DNA of 64,000 nucleotides from G963691835 sp963691835 (GTDB lineage: Bacteria; Pseudomonadota; Alphaproteobacteria; Thalassobaculales; Thalassobaculaceae): the NCBI GenBank assembly GCA_963691835.1, contig OY829383.1, positions 2,418,001 through 2,482,000 on the forward strand. The letters are read 5' to 3'. Of this stretch, positions 1-9,604 are shown in pieces. Position 1 is the stretch's first letter; each line of letters opens with the position of its first letter. Below the pieces are notes generated by a model, which did no database searches, was not told where the DNA came from, and saw only the letters and a list, made by a program, of their open reading frames with translations. A program made the translations under genes and the position numbers.

Positions 1-2277
1 CCGAACGGGCGTTCGAGTACGAGCCTGGCACCCTGGTTGGGCAGTCGATCGACAGCCTTGTCCCGGACGATGTGAGGGGCGGTCACGCAGCCCTCCGAGA
101 TGGGTTTGTCGCAGAAAGGACCATGCGCACCATGCGGGGGGGGCGACATGCTCAGGGGGCTGGCTCGGTCCGGCAGGACTTTCCCCGTAGAAGCGGCCTT
201 GAGCCCCCTCCAGGCGCCGGACGGCTCTACTCATGTGATCGCAGCGGTCAGGGATATCACCGAACGGCGCAAAGCGGAGCGTGAGCTGATCGAGGCGAAG
301 GACGCTGCGGAAGAAGCGACCCGTGCCAAGGCCGCGTTTCTCGCCACAATGAGCCATGAGATCCGGACACCCATGAACGGTGTGCTGTCCATGATCCAAG
401 TGCTGGATCAGACGGGTCTGGATTCCGAACAGCAGGGCATGACGAAGATCGTTCGCGACAGCTCCGAGGCGTTGCTCACCATCATCGACGACATCCTGGA
501 CTTCTCGAAGATCGAAGCGGGCCGGCTGGAGATCGAAAGGATTTCGATTAATCCAAGAGAGCTCGTGGAGGGAATAGGCGAGCTTTTGGCCGGCCGGGCC
601 GAGCAGCGGGGGATCGGCCTTGTAACGGATATAGACCCGGCGATGCCGCTGTCCGTCGAGGCGGATCCGACCCGAATCCGGCAAATTCTGCTGAACCTGG
701 GCGGCAATGCGGTCAAGTTCACCGAACGAGGACATGTCCGCATCACCGCGTCGGTCGAAGAGGGCGACTTTGTCGTCCATGTATCGGACAGCGGCATAGG
801 GATGACCGAAGAGCAGTGTGCCAAGCTGTTCCGGCCGTTCCAGCAGGCCGACTCCTCCACCTCCAGGAAGTTTGGTGGCACGGGGCTTGGCCTCTCCATT
901 TGCCGTCGGCTCGTCGACCTGATGGAGGGCGAGATCTCGGTCACGAGTACCCACGGGACGGGCTCGACTTTCCGGTTCAGCATTCCGGTCAGGGTGATTG
1001 ACGATGCCGTTCTGACGCCTGAACACGAGATCAGAGGCGCGTCGTTGCTGCTGGTCGGATACGACCCGGTTGGCCGGGGGTTGATCGAAAGATATCTCGC
1101 GGCCGCCGGGATCGCCGCGCCAACTGTTGCCGAGACCGCCGAGGCCGCTCATCCGATGATCGTGGAGACGCCGTTCGATCTCGTTATGGTCAACGGAAGT
1201 CTTGGCGGGCGGGATGCACTGGCTTTTGAGATTGAGGAGCACCGGGCCGCAGCCGATCTCAAGATCGTTCTAACCGCGCCCCGCGGACTTGCCTCCACAA
1301 TTGCCGAGGCGCGGCGACGCGCGTTCATGACGGTTCTGACGGAACCGTTGTCCATGAGCCGACTGTGGCGGGTGGTTGCGGCGGCTTTGGGGCTCGCACC
1401 GCTTCTGGAGGATGCGGAGATCGAGACGGGCGAAGTCTGGTCTCCTCCGGATATTGAGCAGGCCCGGGCGGCGGGGGCGGCGATCCTGGTCGCCGAGGAC
1501 AATCCAACCAATCAGATCGTGGTGCGCCAGATACTCAGCCGTATGGGCTTTGCGCACGATCTTATGGAGAACGGTGCCGAAGCACTGGACGCCTGGCGGG
1601 ACGTTGGGAAGGGCTATGGTTTGGTTCTGACGGATTTTCATATGCCCGAGATGGACGGTTTCGAGTTGACCGAGGCCATCCGGACCGAGGAAGGCGAAGG
1701 CGAGCATATCCCCATCATAGCATTGACGGCCGACGCCCTTCCCGGGACGGAGCAACGTTGTTTTGACACCGGCATGGACGGCTACCTGACCAAGCCCATT
1801 GATCTGAAGCGTTTGGCGGATGCACTGACCGCCCATCTGCCCCACGCCCTGCCGCTGCGCCGGCCCTATGTGTCAATCGCTGCCGAGCCTCCGACCTCGA
1901 GAGATCCTTTCGACGGCATCGACCGGGACGTTTTCGATCCGAACCGGATCACGGAAGCGTTCGGCGCTTTCGATGCGGATGCGGAGGTATTCCTGGCCGG
2001 TTTCTTGGACGCCGTGCCCGACATGATCGGTTCGGTTCTGCATGCCCAGTCGTCGGATGACCCCGCAGCCGGACGGCACGCCGCTCACACACTGAAAGGT
2101 GGGGCCCGGTCCGTCGGCGCAGACCGGCTTGGGCAGATCGCGTCGGACATACAGGACTGCTATGACGCGGAAGATCCCGAGACCGTGGCCGTTCTGGTCG
2201 ATCTGCTTCGTCCGACCTTTGAAGAACTGGAGGCCGCTTTGGCACCCCTCAATCTGCCCCGTTCCGGAGACGTGTGA
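1..2277 (+). CDS. Hybrid sensor histidine kinase (PAS-HisKA-HATPase-REC-REC-Hpt), 5' partial and frameshifted
   Basis: A cytoplasmic phosphorelay kinase whose 5' end lies outside the window. A PAS-like stretch reads from base 3 in one frame, then must shift at a run of eight G (136-143) to continue into the frame that is open from about 100 to the stop at 2277. The downstream frame shows the HisKA H-box (SHEIRTP, His codon near 355), the HATPase N box and the GGTGLGLS G2 box. A degenerate receiver follows, then an intact receiver with phospho-acceptor Asp in the LTDFHMP motif, and a C-terminal Hpt domain with AAHTLKGG. The response regulator begins on the stop codon, so the two are co-translated. 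Domain calls are firm; the target pathway is unknown. The shift is either a sequence error or a real lesion or phase switch. Confidence 0.85.
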
Positions 2278-2684
2278 TGAGCAGGGAAGACTTTGAACAC
2301 CTCAAGGTGCTGGTGGTGGAGGATGAACCTCACACCCGGAGGCTGATTCTCCAGATTCTGCGGCAGGTCGGCGTTACCAATCTGCATGAGGCCGACGAGG
2401 GTGGCTCCGGCTTTCGGGAAACCGTCCGCATCCGCCCCGATGTGGTGATCTGTGACATCATGATGGAGCCGGTAGACGGTCTGGAATACCTCTCCCAACT
2501 GCGGGCGTTCCGCATTCCTGACATTGCCCGGACGCCTGTTATCTTCCTGACCGGTGACGCCCAGCAACAGACCGTGTTCGCGGCCAAGCGCCTCTCGGTG
2601 GACGGCTATCTGGTCAAGCCGGTCTCGCCCAAAGACGTGGAGGCGCGGATCCGATCCGTCCTCTCAATGGAGAGGAAACGGTAA
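2277..2684 (+). CDS. Single-domain response regulator (CheY-like receiver)
   Basis: A stand-alone receiver of about 135 residues with no output domain. The acidic pocket appears as VVEDEP near residue 14, the phospho-acceptor Asp sits in VICDIMMEP, and the conserved Lys is in GYLVKPVS. The ATG overlaps the kinase stop codon (TGATG) and a GGAG lies just upstream, so 2277 is preferred to the GTG three bases earlier. As partner of the hybrid kinase it may take phosphate from that protein's Hpt domain. This pairing is inferred from position only. Confidence 0.88.
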   Translation: MSREDFEHLKVLVVEDEPHTRRLILQILRQVGVTNLHEADEGGSGFRETVRIRPDVVICDIMMEPVDGLEYLSQLRAFRIPDIARTPVIFLTGDAQQQTVFAAKRLSVDGYLVKPVSPKDVEARIRSVLSMERKR

Positions 2685-2686
2685 GG

Positions 2687-2701
2687 GTCGTCCGGGACGA
2701 C
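2687..2701. terminator. Small hairpin between convergent genes
   Basis: GTCGTC and GACGAC form a perfect 6-bp stem with a 3-base loop, lying between the stops of the response regulator and the oppositely oriented secA. There is no clear U tract, so terminator function is only suggested by its place between convergent genes. Confidence 0.3.
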
Positions 2702-2707
2702 GATCGT

Positions 2708-5479
2708 TCAGATCTTTCCGTGGCAGTGCTTGTACTTCTTGCCTGACCCGCAAGGGCAGAGCGCGTTCCGTGGCACCTTGCCCCATGTTGCCGGATTGTT
2801 GGGGTCGATCTGCGAGGCGGCGATCCGTGTGGTCACAGGAGCCGCCCGTGGGACCGGAGCCCCGTCCGTGCCCGTGGCTTGAAGATCGTCGTCTTCGGCC
2901 AGGCCTTGCGCATCGGCCATCGCAGGGTCAATGCGGCCCTCGTGCATCTCCTGCGCTTCCCGCTCGGCGATCATGCGGGCTTCCATCTCTTCCGGAGACT
3001 GCTGAACGCGGATCTCAAGATGGGACAGCACGCCGATCACGGTCTGACGCAGGGTGCCCAACATCTGATCGAAGAGGTTGAACGCCTCCCGCTTATACTC
3101 GTTCAGCGGGTCGCGCTGGGCATAGGCCCGGAGGTTGATGCCCTGGCGAAGATGATCGAGCGACAGAAGGTGCTCCTTCCACTGCTGATCAAGCAGCTGG
3201 AGGAGAAGGCTCTTCTCGGCCATCCGCACGATGTCCGGTCCGAAGTTCGCGACCTTCTCGGCCATCTTGCGGTTCGAGGCATCGGTGATCCGCTCCAGGA
3301 TCTCCTGGTCCGCGATGCCTTCCTCCTTAGCCCAATCCTTGACCGGCAGATCGAGAGCCAAGAGCCGCAGACACTCGTCATGCAGTGTGTCGAGATCCCA
3401 CTGCTCCGCGTACACCCCTTCTGGAATGTTGCGAGAGACCATGTCCTCGGTCACTTCCCGGCGCATATCCAGAATGGTGTCCTGGACGTCCGTCGCGCGC
3501 ATGATGTCCTTGCGCTGCTCGTAGATGACCTTCCGCTGATCGTTCATGACATCGTCGAACTTCAGCAGTTGCTTCCGGATCTCAAAGTTCCGGGCTTCCA
3601 CCTTCTGTTGGGCCTTCTCAAGCGCTTTGTTGATCCAGGGATGGATGATCGCCTCACCCTCCTGGAGGCCGAGCCGCTTCAGCACGCCGTCCATCCGGTC
3701 GGAACCGAAGATCCGCATGAGATCGTCGTCGAGAGACAGGAAGAACTTCGACGCCCCCGGATCACCCTGGCGGCCCGAGCGGCCGCGGAGCTGGTTGTCG
3801 ATCCGACGGCTTTCGTGGCGTTCCGTTCCGATGACGTAGAGCCCCCCGGCCGCGAGCACGACCTTTTTCGCCTCCTCCACTTCCTCTCGGATCGCCGAGG
3901 CTCTCGCCTCGCGTTGGGCGGCGTCCTCAATCGTTGCGGTTTCCAGCCCGAGGCGCATGTCCACATTACCGCCGAGCTGAATGTCGGTCCCGCGGCCCGC
4001 CATGTTCGTGGCGATGGTCACCGCGCCCGGTGTGCCAGCCTGGGCGATGATCATGGCTTCCTGCTCGTGGAAGCGCGCGTTCAATACCTGATGCTCGATC
4101 TTGCGCTTCTTCAGATAGTCAGAAAGGAGTTCGGACTTCTCGATCGAGACTGTACCGACGAGTACGGGCTGTTTCCGCTCCCGGCACTCCTGGATCAGGT
4201 CGGTGATGGCATTCCACCGCTCTTCGGTGGTCCGGTAGACCTCGTCGTCCTCATCCAGGCGGCTGACGGTGACGTTGGTCGGGATCTCAACAACCTCAAG
4301 GCTGTAGATCTCGGCGAACTCCGCGGCTTCCGTCATGGCGGTGCCGGTCATGCCGGCCAGTTTCGGATAGAGCCGGAAGTAGTTCTGGAAGGTGATCGAG
4401 GCGAGAGTCTGGTTCTCGTTCTGGATCGTCACCTGCTCCTTGGCTTCGAGCGCCTGGTGAAGACCTTCGGAATAACGCCGTCCCTCCATGGCGCGTCCGG
4501 TGAACTCATCGATGATGACGACCTTGTCATCCTTGACGATGTAGTCCTTGTCGCGCTGGAAAAGCTGATGCGCCCGGAGTGCCTGGTTGGCGTGGTGCAC
4601 AAGCGAGATGTTCTGAACGTCGTACAGACCACCCTCGGTCAGCAGCTCATGCTCGGCCAGCAACTCCTCGATCCGCTCTTGGCCGGCCTCGTTGAATGTG
4701 ACGGTCCGCTGCTTCTCGTCCTTGTCGTAGTCCTCGGCCACCAGATGCGGCATCAGGGCATTGATCTTACGGTAAAGCTCCGAGCTGTCCTCGGCCGGTC
4801 CGGAGATGATCAGCGGCGTGCGCGCCTCATCCACCAGGATCGAGTCCACCTCGTCCACGATCGCGAAGTTGAAGTCTCTTTGGACCATGTCTTCGAGCCG
4901 GAACTTCATGTTGTCCCGGAGATAGTCGAAGCCGAATTCGTTGTTCGTGCCGTAGGTGACGTCGCAGGCGTACTGGGACTGGCGTTCCGCGTCGTTCAAA
5001 CCATGAACGATGCAGCCGGTTGTGAGGCCGAGGAAGCTGTAGATCTGTCCCATCCACGCAGCATCGCGTTGGGCGAGATAGTCGTTCACGGTGACCACGT
5101 GGGCGCCCTTGCCGGACAGGGCATTCAGATACACAGGCAGTGTCGCGACGAGGGTCTTGCCCTCACCGGTCTTCATCTCGGAAATTTTACCTTGGTGCAG
5201 GACGACACCGCCCAAGAGCTGCACATCGAAATGGCGCTGCCCCAACGTCCGTTTCGCCGCCTCGCGGACGACGGCGAATGCCTCCTCCAGAATGTCGTCT
5301 TCGCTGGCACCCTTCTCCAGCCGGTCGCGAAACTCGTCCGTCTTGGCCCGGAGCTGCTGGTCGTCCAACGCCTCCAGGGACGGCTCCAGCGCGTTGATCG
5401 CCTCGACGTGCTTCTGAAGACGTTTCAGAACTCTGTCGTTTTCGGAACCGAAGATTGCTTTCGCCAGGGCGCCGAACAT
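2708..5479 (-). CDS. secA: Protein translocase subunit SecA
   Basis: The ATPase motor that drives unfolded preproteins through SecYEG. The product is about 923 residues, normal for the family. It shows the Walker A region (MKTGEGKT), the DEAD-type DEVDSILVDEA box, the NMAGRGTDI motif of the second helicase domain and the C-terminal zinc-binding tail CPCGSGKKYKHCHG that contacts SecB and phospholipid. The frame is open a further 56 codons upstream, but the family N-terminus MFGALAKAIFG fixes the start at 5479. It stands alone and convergent with the two-component genes. Confidence 0.98.
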   Translation of the reverse strand: MFGALAKAIFGSENDRVLKRLQKHVEAINALEPSLEALDDQQLRAKTDEFRDRLEKGASEDDILEEAFAVVREAAKRTLGQRHFDVQLLGGVVLHQGKISEMKTGEGKTLVATLPVYLNALSGKGAHVVTVNDYLAQRDAAWMGQIYSFLGLTTGCIVHGLNDAERQSQYACDVTYGTNNEFGFDYLRDNMKFRLEDMVQRDFNFAIVDEVDSILVDEARTPLIISGPAEDSSELYRKINALMPHLVAEDYDKDEKQRTVTFNEAGQERIEELLAEHELLTEGGLYDVQNISLVHHANQALRAHQLFQRDKDYIVKDDKVVIIDEFTGRAMEGRRYSEGLHQALEAKEQVTIQNENQTLASITFQNYFRLYPKLAGMTGTAMTEAAEFAEIYSLEVVEIPTNVTVSRLDEDDEVYRTTEERWNAITDLIQECRERKQPVLVGTVSIEKSELLSDYLKKRKIEHQVLNARFHEQEAMIIAQAGTPGAVTIATNMAGRGTDIQLGGNVDMRLGLETATIEDAAQREARASAIREEVEEAKKVVLAAGGLYVIGTERHESRRIDNQLRGRSGRQGDPGASKFFLSLDDDLMRIFGSDRMDGVLKRLGLQEGEAIIHPWINKALEKAQQKVEARNFEIRKQLLKFDDVMNDQRKVIYEQRKDIMRATDVQDTILDMRREVTEDMVSRNIPEGVYAEQWDLDTLHDECLRLLALDLPVKDWAKEEGIADQEILERITDASNRKMAEKVANFGPDIVRMAEKSLLLQLLDQQWKEHLLSLDHLRQGINLRAYAQRDPLNEYKREAFNLFDQMLGTLRQTVIGVLSHLEIRVQQSPEEMEARMIAEREAQEMHEGRIDPAMADAQGLAEDDDLQATGTDGAPVPRAAPVTTRIAASQIDPNNPATWGKVPRNALCPCGSGKKYKHCHGKI

Positions 5480-5703
5480 GCCGACCTCAATACCAAAGGG
5501 CTGCGCCGCGGGGATCGCGGAGCGAACAGGACAGATAAGGAGTACGCCAAAGACTGTCAACGCGGCCTGATACACGGTTCCAATGCCAGTTGAGACCGAT
5601 CTATCCGCCAATTCGTTGAGTTTTGGGGCACTAACAGGTATACTCACCGTTAGATCCAGGCCTGTTCAAAAACAGAACGTGGCGACGGGAACTGGAGGTC
5701 GAC

Positions 5704-6516
5704 ATGGCCGACGATTTTTCGACGACGGGCGTGGCAGGTGCCACGATCATTCGCAATCCGTCCGCGTGGTCCGCGCGGGAACGCCGCCAAGAGGCGTGGC
5801 GGAACGCATCGGGTCGTGACAGTTCCGGCCGGGAGAACCCGGGCGGGGGCGGATCTCAAGATCAGCAACATCAGCAACCGAAAGGCCGGATGCGCGGTGC
5901 CGCTGCGGCATATGCCAGTGCGGCGGGGGGCGTTGCGATCGACTCAGCCACAACAACGCTTGTCGCAGGTGACATCGGCAGTGCCATGGGGAAGTCGACA
6001 GCGGTCGTTCGACAGCTTGCCATCCGGCTGATGGGCATGACGTCCGCCGATGCCGACGCCGTGGTGGCTGAGTTTCCCGACTGGTTGATCGAAACGGTCC
6101 GCAAGACAATGGCAGATCGCCGAACGGCCGGGTCCGCGCGTCCACCCGTCGCCATGCTGATCCACGACGCGTGCCTTCGAATGGACCGGGCCCAGGCGGA
6201 GCCTCATCTCGATCCCGGCTCGCTTCGCTTCGTGGATGCCATCGAGTTCCAGGCGAGTGGGGTCGTGTTCGATGTGCGGGGCTCTCATGCGGTCCATGCG
6301 CCGGAGCCTGGGGTGCTGATCGATACAGGAGAGCATGGCGCCGCCCTTACTCAGCGGCTCATCGATCATGTTCGAACGGAAATGCCGGATTTCGGCTCGG
6401 CCGAGGAGACGGACGGAGCGATCGTTCTGATCCGTGCGGACCGAAGCCACTATGACGAGCTGACCCGCACCAGCGACGTACTGGATATCGATCTCTGGAT
6501 TCCGTTTGGCAGTTGA
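5704..6516 (+). CDS. Hypothetical protein, no family recognised
   Basis: A 270-residue soluble protein with a low-complexity Gly/Gln-rich linker near residues 35-60 and an Ala-rich helix after it. The C-terminal half has mixed alpha/beta character ending in DIDLWIPF. GGAGG five bases before the ATG supports the start. It is divergent from secA across about 220 bases, and its stop abuts the stop of the convergent DUF1653 gene with no gap. I recognise no catalytic motif, signal peptide or membrane segment, so no function is proposed. Confidence 0.65.
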   Translation: MADDFSTTGVAGATIIRNPSAWSARERRQEAWRNASGRDSSGRENPGGGGSQDQQHQQPKGRMRGAAAAYASAAGGVAIDSATTTLVAGDIGSAMGKSTAVVRQLAIRLMGMTSADADAVVAEFPDWLIETVRKTMADRRTAGSARPPVAMLIHDACLRMDRAQAEPHLDPGSLRFVDAIEFQASGVVFDVRGSHAVHAPEPGVLIDTGEHGAALTQRLIDHVRTEMPDFGSAEETDGAIVLIRADRSHYDELTRTSDVLDIDLWIPFGS

Positions 6517-6735
6517 TCACTCTTTGTCGAGGCGTGCGAACCTTGGCTGCCGGACACCGTCGATGGTCACTTCTTCCTCGAACATGGTCCGGGGCCGGAC
6601 CCACAAGCGGCGGTCCGGCGTCTCGTAAACGACCAGTTCTTCCTCCGTTTCCGAGTGCCGGGCGATGCCGACAACCCGGTATCGTCCGCCCTTGTAGTGG
6701 CGGTGGGTCGGCACCCATTCCGGATCCATGGTCAC
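6517..6735 (-). CDS. DUF1653 domain protein
   Basis: A 72-residue protein with the DUF1653 pattern: HYKGGRYRVVGIARHSET, then VVYET, then a WVRPR..F segment. This fold is related to small beta-barrels and has no established biochemical role. It ends the minus-strand catabolic run, two bases after the stop of the SMP-30-like gene, so the two are probably co-transcribed. Confidence 0.8.
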   Translation of the reverse strand: MTMDPEWVPTHRHYKGGRYRVVGIARHSETEEELVVYETPDRRLWVRPRTMFEEEVTIDGVRQPRFARLDKE

Positions 6736-6737
6736 TA

Positions 6738-7664
6738 TCAGGCCCTCGCGTATTTCGGCGCGCCAGCGACCGGGAGGTCCGCCCGCAGGATCGTGCCGGT
6801 CTCACTCTCTGTGATGAACAGCGACCGGTTCTCCGGGCCTCCGAAACAGCAGTTTGTCGTCAGGATGCCTTCCGGGGAGCGGATTCGGTGAAGGGGTTGC
6901 CCCAACGGGTCGAAATGCCAGACCGAGCCAAGGCCCACATGGCTGATCAGAAGCCCACCGGTTTCATCCATGGCGAGGCCGTCCGGGCCGCCCCATCCTC
7001 CTGAAAGCTGTACATACCGGCTGACTTTGGTCGTGGAGCCGTCCGGCAACAGCGGCACGCGCCAGGCCGCATTGTCCCGTGTCATGCCGACATACAGGAC
7101 GTTGTCGCCCGGACTGGTTATGAGGCCGTTCGGGCTCGGACCGTTGCCGATCAACATCCGCAGGCCCTCACCTTCCCGCCACCGGTAGACACGGCCGGTC
7201 GGATCGTGGAGACCGGTCTGTCCCTGGTCGGTGAAGTAGAGGTCACCGTTCATGGCGAAGTGGAGTTCGTTGCACCCTCGGAAACTCTCGGACCAGCGGT
7301 TCTCCAGGAACGGCTCCACCGACCCTTTGACAGGGTCAACGACCATGATCCCGTGCTTGTAGTCGGCAACGAAAATCCGGCCGTCCTTATGGATGTCGAG
7401 ACCGTTCGGCCAACCGTCGTACTCGGCGGCGAGCGACCATTCGCCGTCCGGCGTGATCTCAAAGATCTCCCCGAACGGAAGGTTGACCACGTAGAGATTG
7501 CCGTGCCGGTCGAAGACTGGTCCCTCAAGGAAACAGTCGACTGGCTCCCCACTCGGCACGTTGACAGCCGCCCATGCGGGGCGGGCTCCCGGCCGGCGCA
7601 GGCTGTCAGGCATCCGGCTCCAGACGGTCGCGGTGATGTCTTTCGGCGGGGCGAAAAGCGTCAT
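6738..7664 (-). CDS. SMP-30/gluconolactonase/LRE family protein
   Basis: A six-bladed beta-propeller lactonase-like protein of about 308 residues. EGPVFDRHGNLYVVN marks the first blade with the metal-binding Glu. NGL and the later DGLAMDETGGLLISH segment supply the usual Asn and Asp metal ligands. The frame is open to 7706, but the ATG at 7664 (MTLFAPP) begins four bases past the stop of the upstream AtuA-like gene, which fits an operon better. Members hydrolyse sugar or other lactones with a divalent metal; the substrate here is unknown but presumably belongs with the AtuA genes. Confidence 0.85.
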   Translation of the reverse strand: MTLFAPPKDITATVWSRMPDSLRRPGARPAWAAVNVPSGEPVDCFLEGPVFDRHGNLYVVNLPFGEIFEITPDGEWSLAAEYDGWPNGLDIHKDGRIFVADYKHGIMVVDPVKGSVEPFLENRWSESFRGCNELHFAMNGDLYFTDQGQTGLHDPTGRVYRWREGEGLRMLIGNGPSPNGLITSPGDNVLYVGMTRDNAAWRVPLLPDGSTTKVSRYVQLSGGWGGPDGLAMDETGGLLISHVGLGSVWHFDPLGQPLHRIRSPEGILTTNCCFGGPENRSLFITESETGTILRADLPVAGAPKYARA

Positions 7665-7668
7665 GCCG

Positions 7669-8064
7669 TCAGGCACCCGTATCCGAGGCGGGGGCGTGCA
7701 AGGCAAGATGCCGCGGAACCCGTACCGTCATGCCGAGCAGGTGGTAGGACAGGGTCTTGCCGTGCAGATCCAGGTTGAGCGCGTTGTTCACTCCCCCTTC
7801 CAACGCATCGGCGATAACGAAGTTCAGCGCGGGGAGATTTGGCAACTCATAGCGCGTGCAGCCCGTCGCACCCTTGTGCTGGAACCGGTCGAGGACCCGG
7901 GCTTCAGTGACCTGCTCCAGCAAGAACGGGAAGGTCTCGGGAGAATAGGGGATCAGGCTGATGTTCGAGATGTTTCCCTTATCCCCGGTCCGGGCGTGGG
8001 CAACTTCGATCAACTTGACCTCGACGACGTCGTTTCCCGCAGCGTCGGTATGGGTCGCGCTCAT
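7669..8064 (-). CDS. AtuA-like C-terminal domain protein
   Basis: A 131-residue protein matching the domain that follows DUF1446 in acyclic terpene utilisation protein AtuA: the GDKGNISNIS motif, then RYELPNLPALNFVIADALEGGVNNALNLD. In many bacteria the two parts are one polypeptide; here they are separate, adjacent genes whose ends overlap by four bases, implying translational coupling. Exact biochemical function is not established for this family. Confidence 0.8.
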   Translation of the reverse strand: MSATHTDAAGNDVVEVKLIEVAHARTGDKGNISNISLIPYSPETFPFLLEQVTEARVLDRFQHKGATGCTRYELPNLPALNFVIADALEGGVNNALNLDLHGKTLSYHLLGMTVRVPRHLALHAPASDTGA

Positions 8065-9431
8065 GCCGTCCCCTCCACGAGACGGGCTTTCGGTGAAACC
8101 CGGCTCCGGTCGACCAGGATCGATGCGGTCTGAACCTGTCCGGTTACGGATTGCCGGACACCGCCGCCGGCGGCCGGGCCGGAGCAGTAGAGGCTAAGCA
8201 CTTCGTTGGAAATTCGGTCCGCCGTCTTCTTGTCGAACGTCCGGGCGGCGACGCGAACCCGGTAATCGCCATCAGCACCCCATTCCCGTTCCGCCCGCAA
8301 TGCTGATCCGTTGCCGTCATGGGTACTGACGGTGCCGATGATGTCGAAGCGGAGCGGGCAGTTCGTCCCCAGCATCTTGTATCGCTCCCGGAGAACCTCG
8401 ATCGCAAGTTCCGCCCGCCGAAGCGCATTCGGCCCGGCATACGTGATCTCGGCTTCCGACAGATACCCACCATCGAAACTGACCGTTGCTTTCAAGGTCG
8501 GGGGTTTCGGTTTTCCGCGCGCCCCCGTCACCCGGACCCGGTCGGGCCCAATCTCCTCCACCGCGACACCGGAGATGTCGAGCACCACGTCGGCCGTCAG
8601 GTAGTTGGCCGGGTCGTGCATCTCGTAGAGAAGCTGCTCCTTCACGGTTCGGGCGGAAACCAGCCCGCCGGTGTTTTCCGCCTTCGTCACTACCACTGAC
8701 CCATCCCGTCCAATCTCGGCGATGGGAAATCCGACACGGGCCAAATCTGGCACATCCTTGTAGCCGGGGTCTGCGAAGTAGGCGCCCGTGACCTGGGCAC
8801 CGCATTCCAACAAGTGCCCCGCGACGGTCCCCTTGGCGAGCAGGTCCCAGTTCTCCCGGTCCCAATCGAATTCATGCAGTAGCGGCCCAAGAACGAGGGC
8901 GGGGTCCGTACAGCGCCCGGTGACAACGATGTCCGCACCCAAGTCCAGTGCCTCCGCGATTGGCTCCGCCCCGAGATAAACGTTTGCCGCCAAAAGCTCC
9001 TCGCCCATCTCGAGGCCTTCCACGACGGGGTGGGACCGGACATCGCTGGAGGTCATGACATCCAGCAGGTCATCCCCTTCCACCACGGCGACGGACAGGT
9101 CCTTCACACCTTCTTCCGCGGCGATGGTAAGAATGGCCCGGGCCGCGCCCGCCGGATTTGCGGAGCCCATGTTGCTGATGATCCGGACACCGCTTGCTTT
9201 TGCCTTGGCGAGAACCGGCCGGATGTAGTCGTCGAGATAGGGGGAGTAGCCCGTGTCCGGGTCCCGCTGCTTGCTCAGATGCGCCAGCGCCAATGTGCGC
9301 TCCGCCAAGGTTTCGAAGATCAGATACCGGGGGCCGTCCCGCCGGGCGAGCGTTTCGACGACCGGCCCGGCGGCATCGAACCGGTCGCCAGAGAAACCAG
9401 CCCCACAGCCAATATGAACGATGTCCGCTAT
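8061..9431 (-). CDS. AtuA/DUF1446 family protein
   Basis: About 456 residues of DUF1446, the N-terminal part of AtuA, starting with the family opening HIGCGAGFSGDR and including NMGSANPAGAARAI and GRCTDPALVLGPL. Relatives take part in citronellol/geraniol or leucine-type catabolism without a proven activity. The frame is open to 9587, but homology begins only near 9425. GGGAGG on the coding strand (9438-9443) sits six bases before an ATA codon at 9431 exactly where a start is expected. The true start is therefore uncertain: ATA, or an in-frame ATG at 9536 or 9587. It is the first gene of a four-gene minus-strand run. Confidence 0.8.
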   Translation of the reverse strand: MADIVHIGCGAGFSGDRFDAAGPVVETLARRDGPRYLIFETLAERTLALAHLSKQRDPDTGYSPYLDDYIRPVLAKAKASGVRIISNMGSANPAGAARAILTIAAEEGVKDLSVAVVEGDDLLDVMTSSDVRSHPVVEGLEMGEELLAANVYLGAEPIAEALDLGADIVVTGRCTDPALVLGPLLHEFDWDRENWDLLAKGTVAGHLLECGAQVTGAYFADPGYKDVPDLARVGFPIAEIGRDGSVVVTKAENTGGLVSARTVKEQLLYEMHDPANYLTADVVLDISGVAVEEIGPDRVRVTGARGKPKPPTLKATVSFDGGYLSEAEITYAGPNALRRAELAIEVLRERYKMLGTNCPLRFDIIGTVSTHDGNGSALRAEREWGADGDYRVRVAARTFDKKTADRISNEVLSLYCSGPAAGGGVRQSVTGQVQTASILVDRSRVSPKARLVEGTA

Positions 9432-9604
9432 GTGCGGCCTCCCAAACAGATCTTTTTGTTCTTGGGCAGAGCATATCCGAGAAGCCTGCCATGTGCGCAA
9501 GCCGGTACGGCAGGGGACCCGTCCTTCCCTTGTCATCGGCTTGTCGCTGGCCACGCTCCGGTTGGTTTGATAAGCCCCATTCCACAAACAGCCGGGAAGA
9601 CTTC

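Noticed and set aside
2879..5593. Very long open frame (about 900 codons) on the plus strand opposite secA
   Set aside because: It lies entirely antisense to secA, has no family-like sequence and reflects high third-position GC in the real gene.
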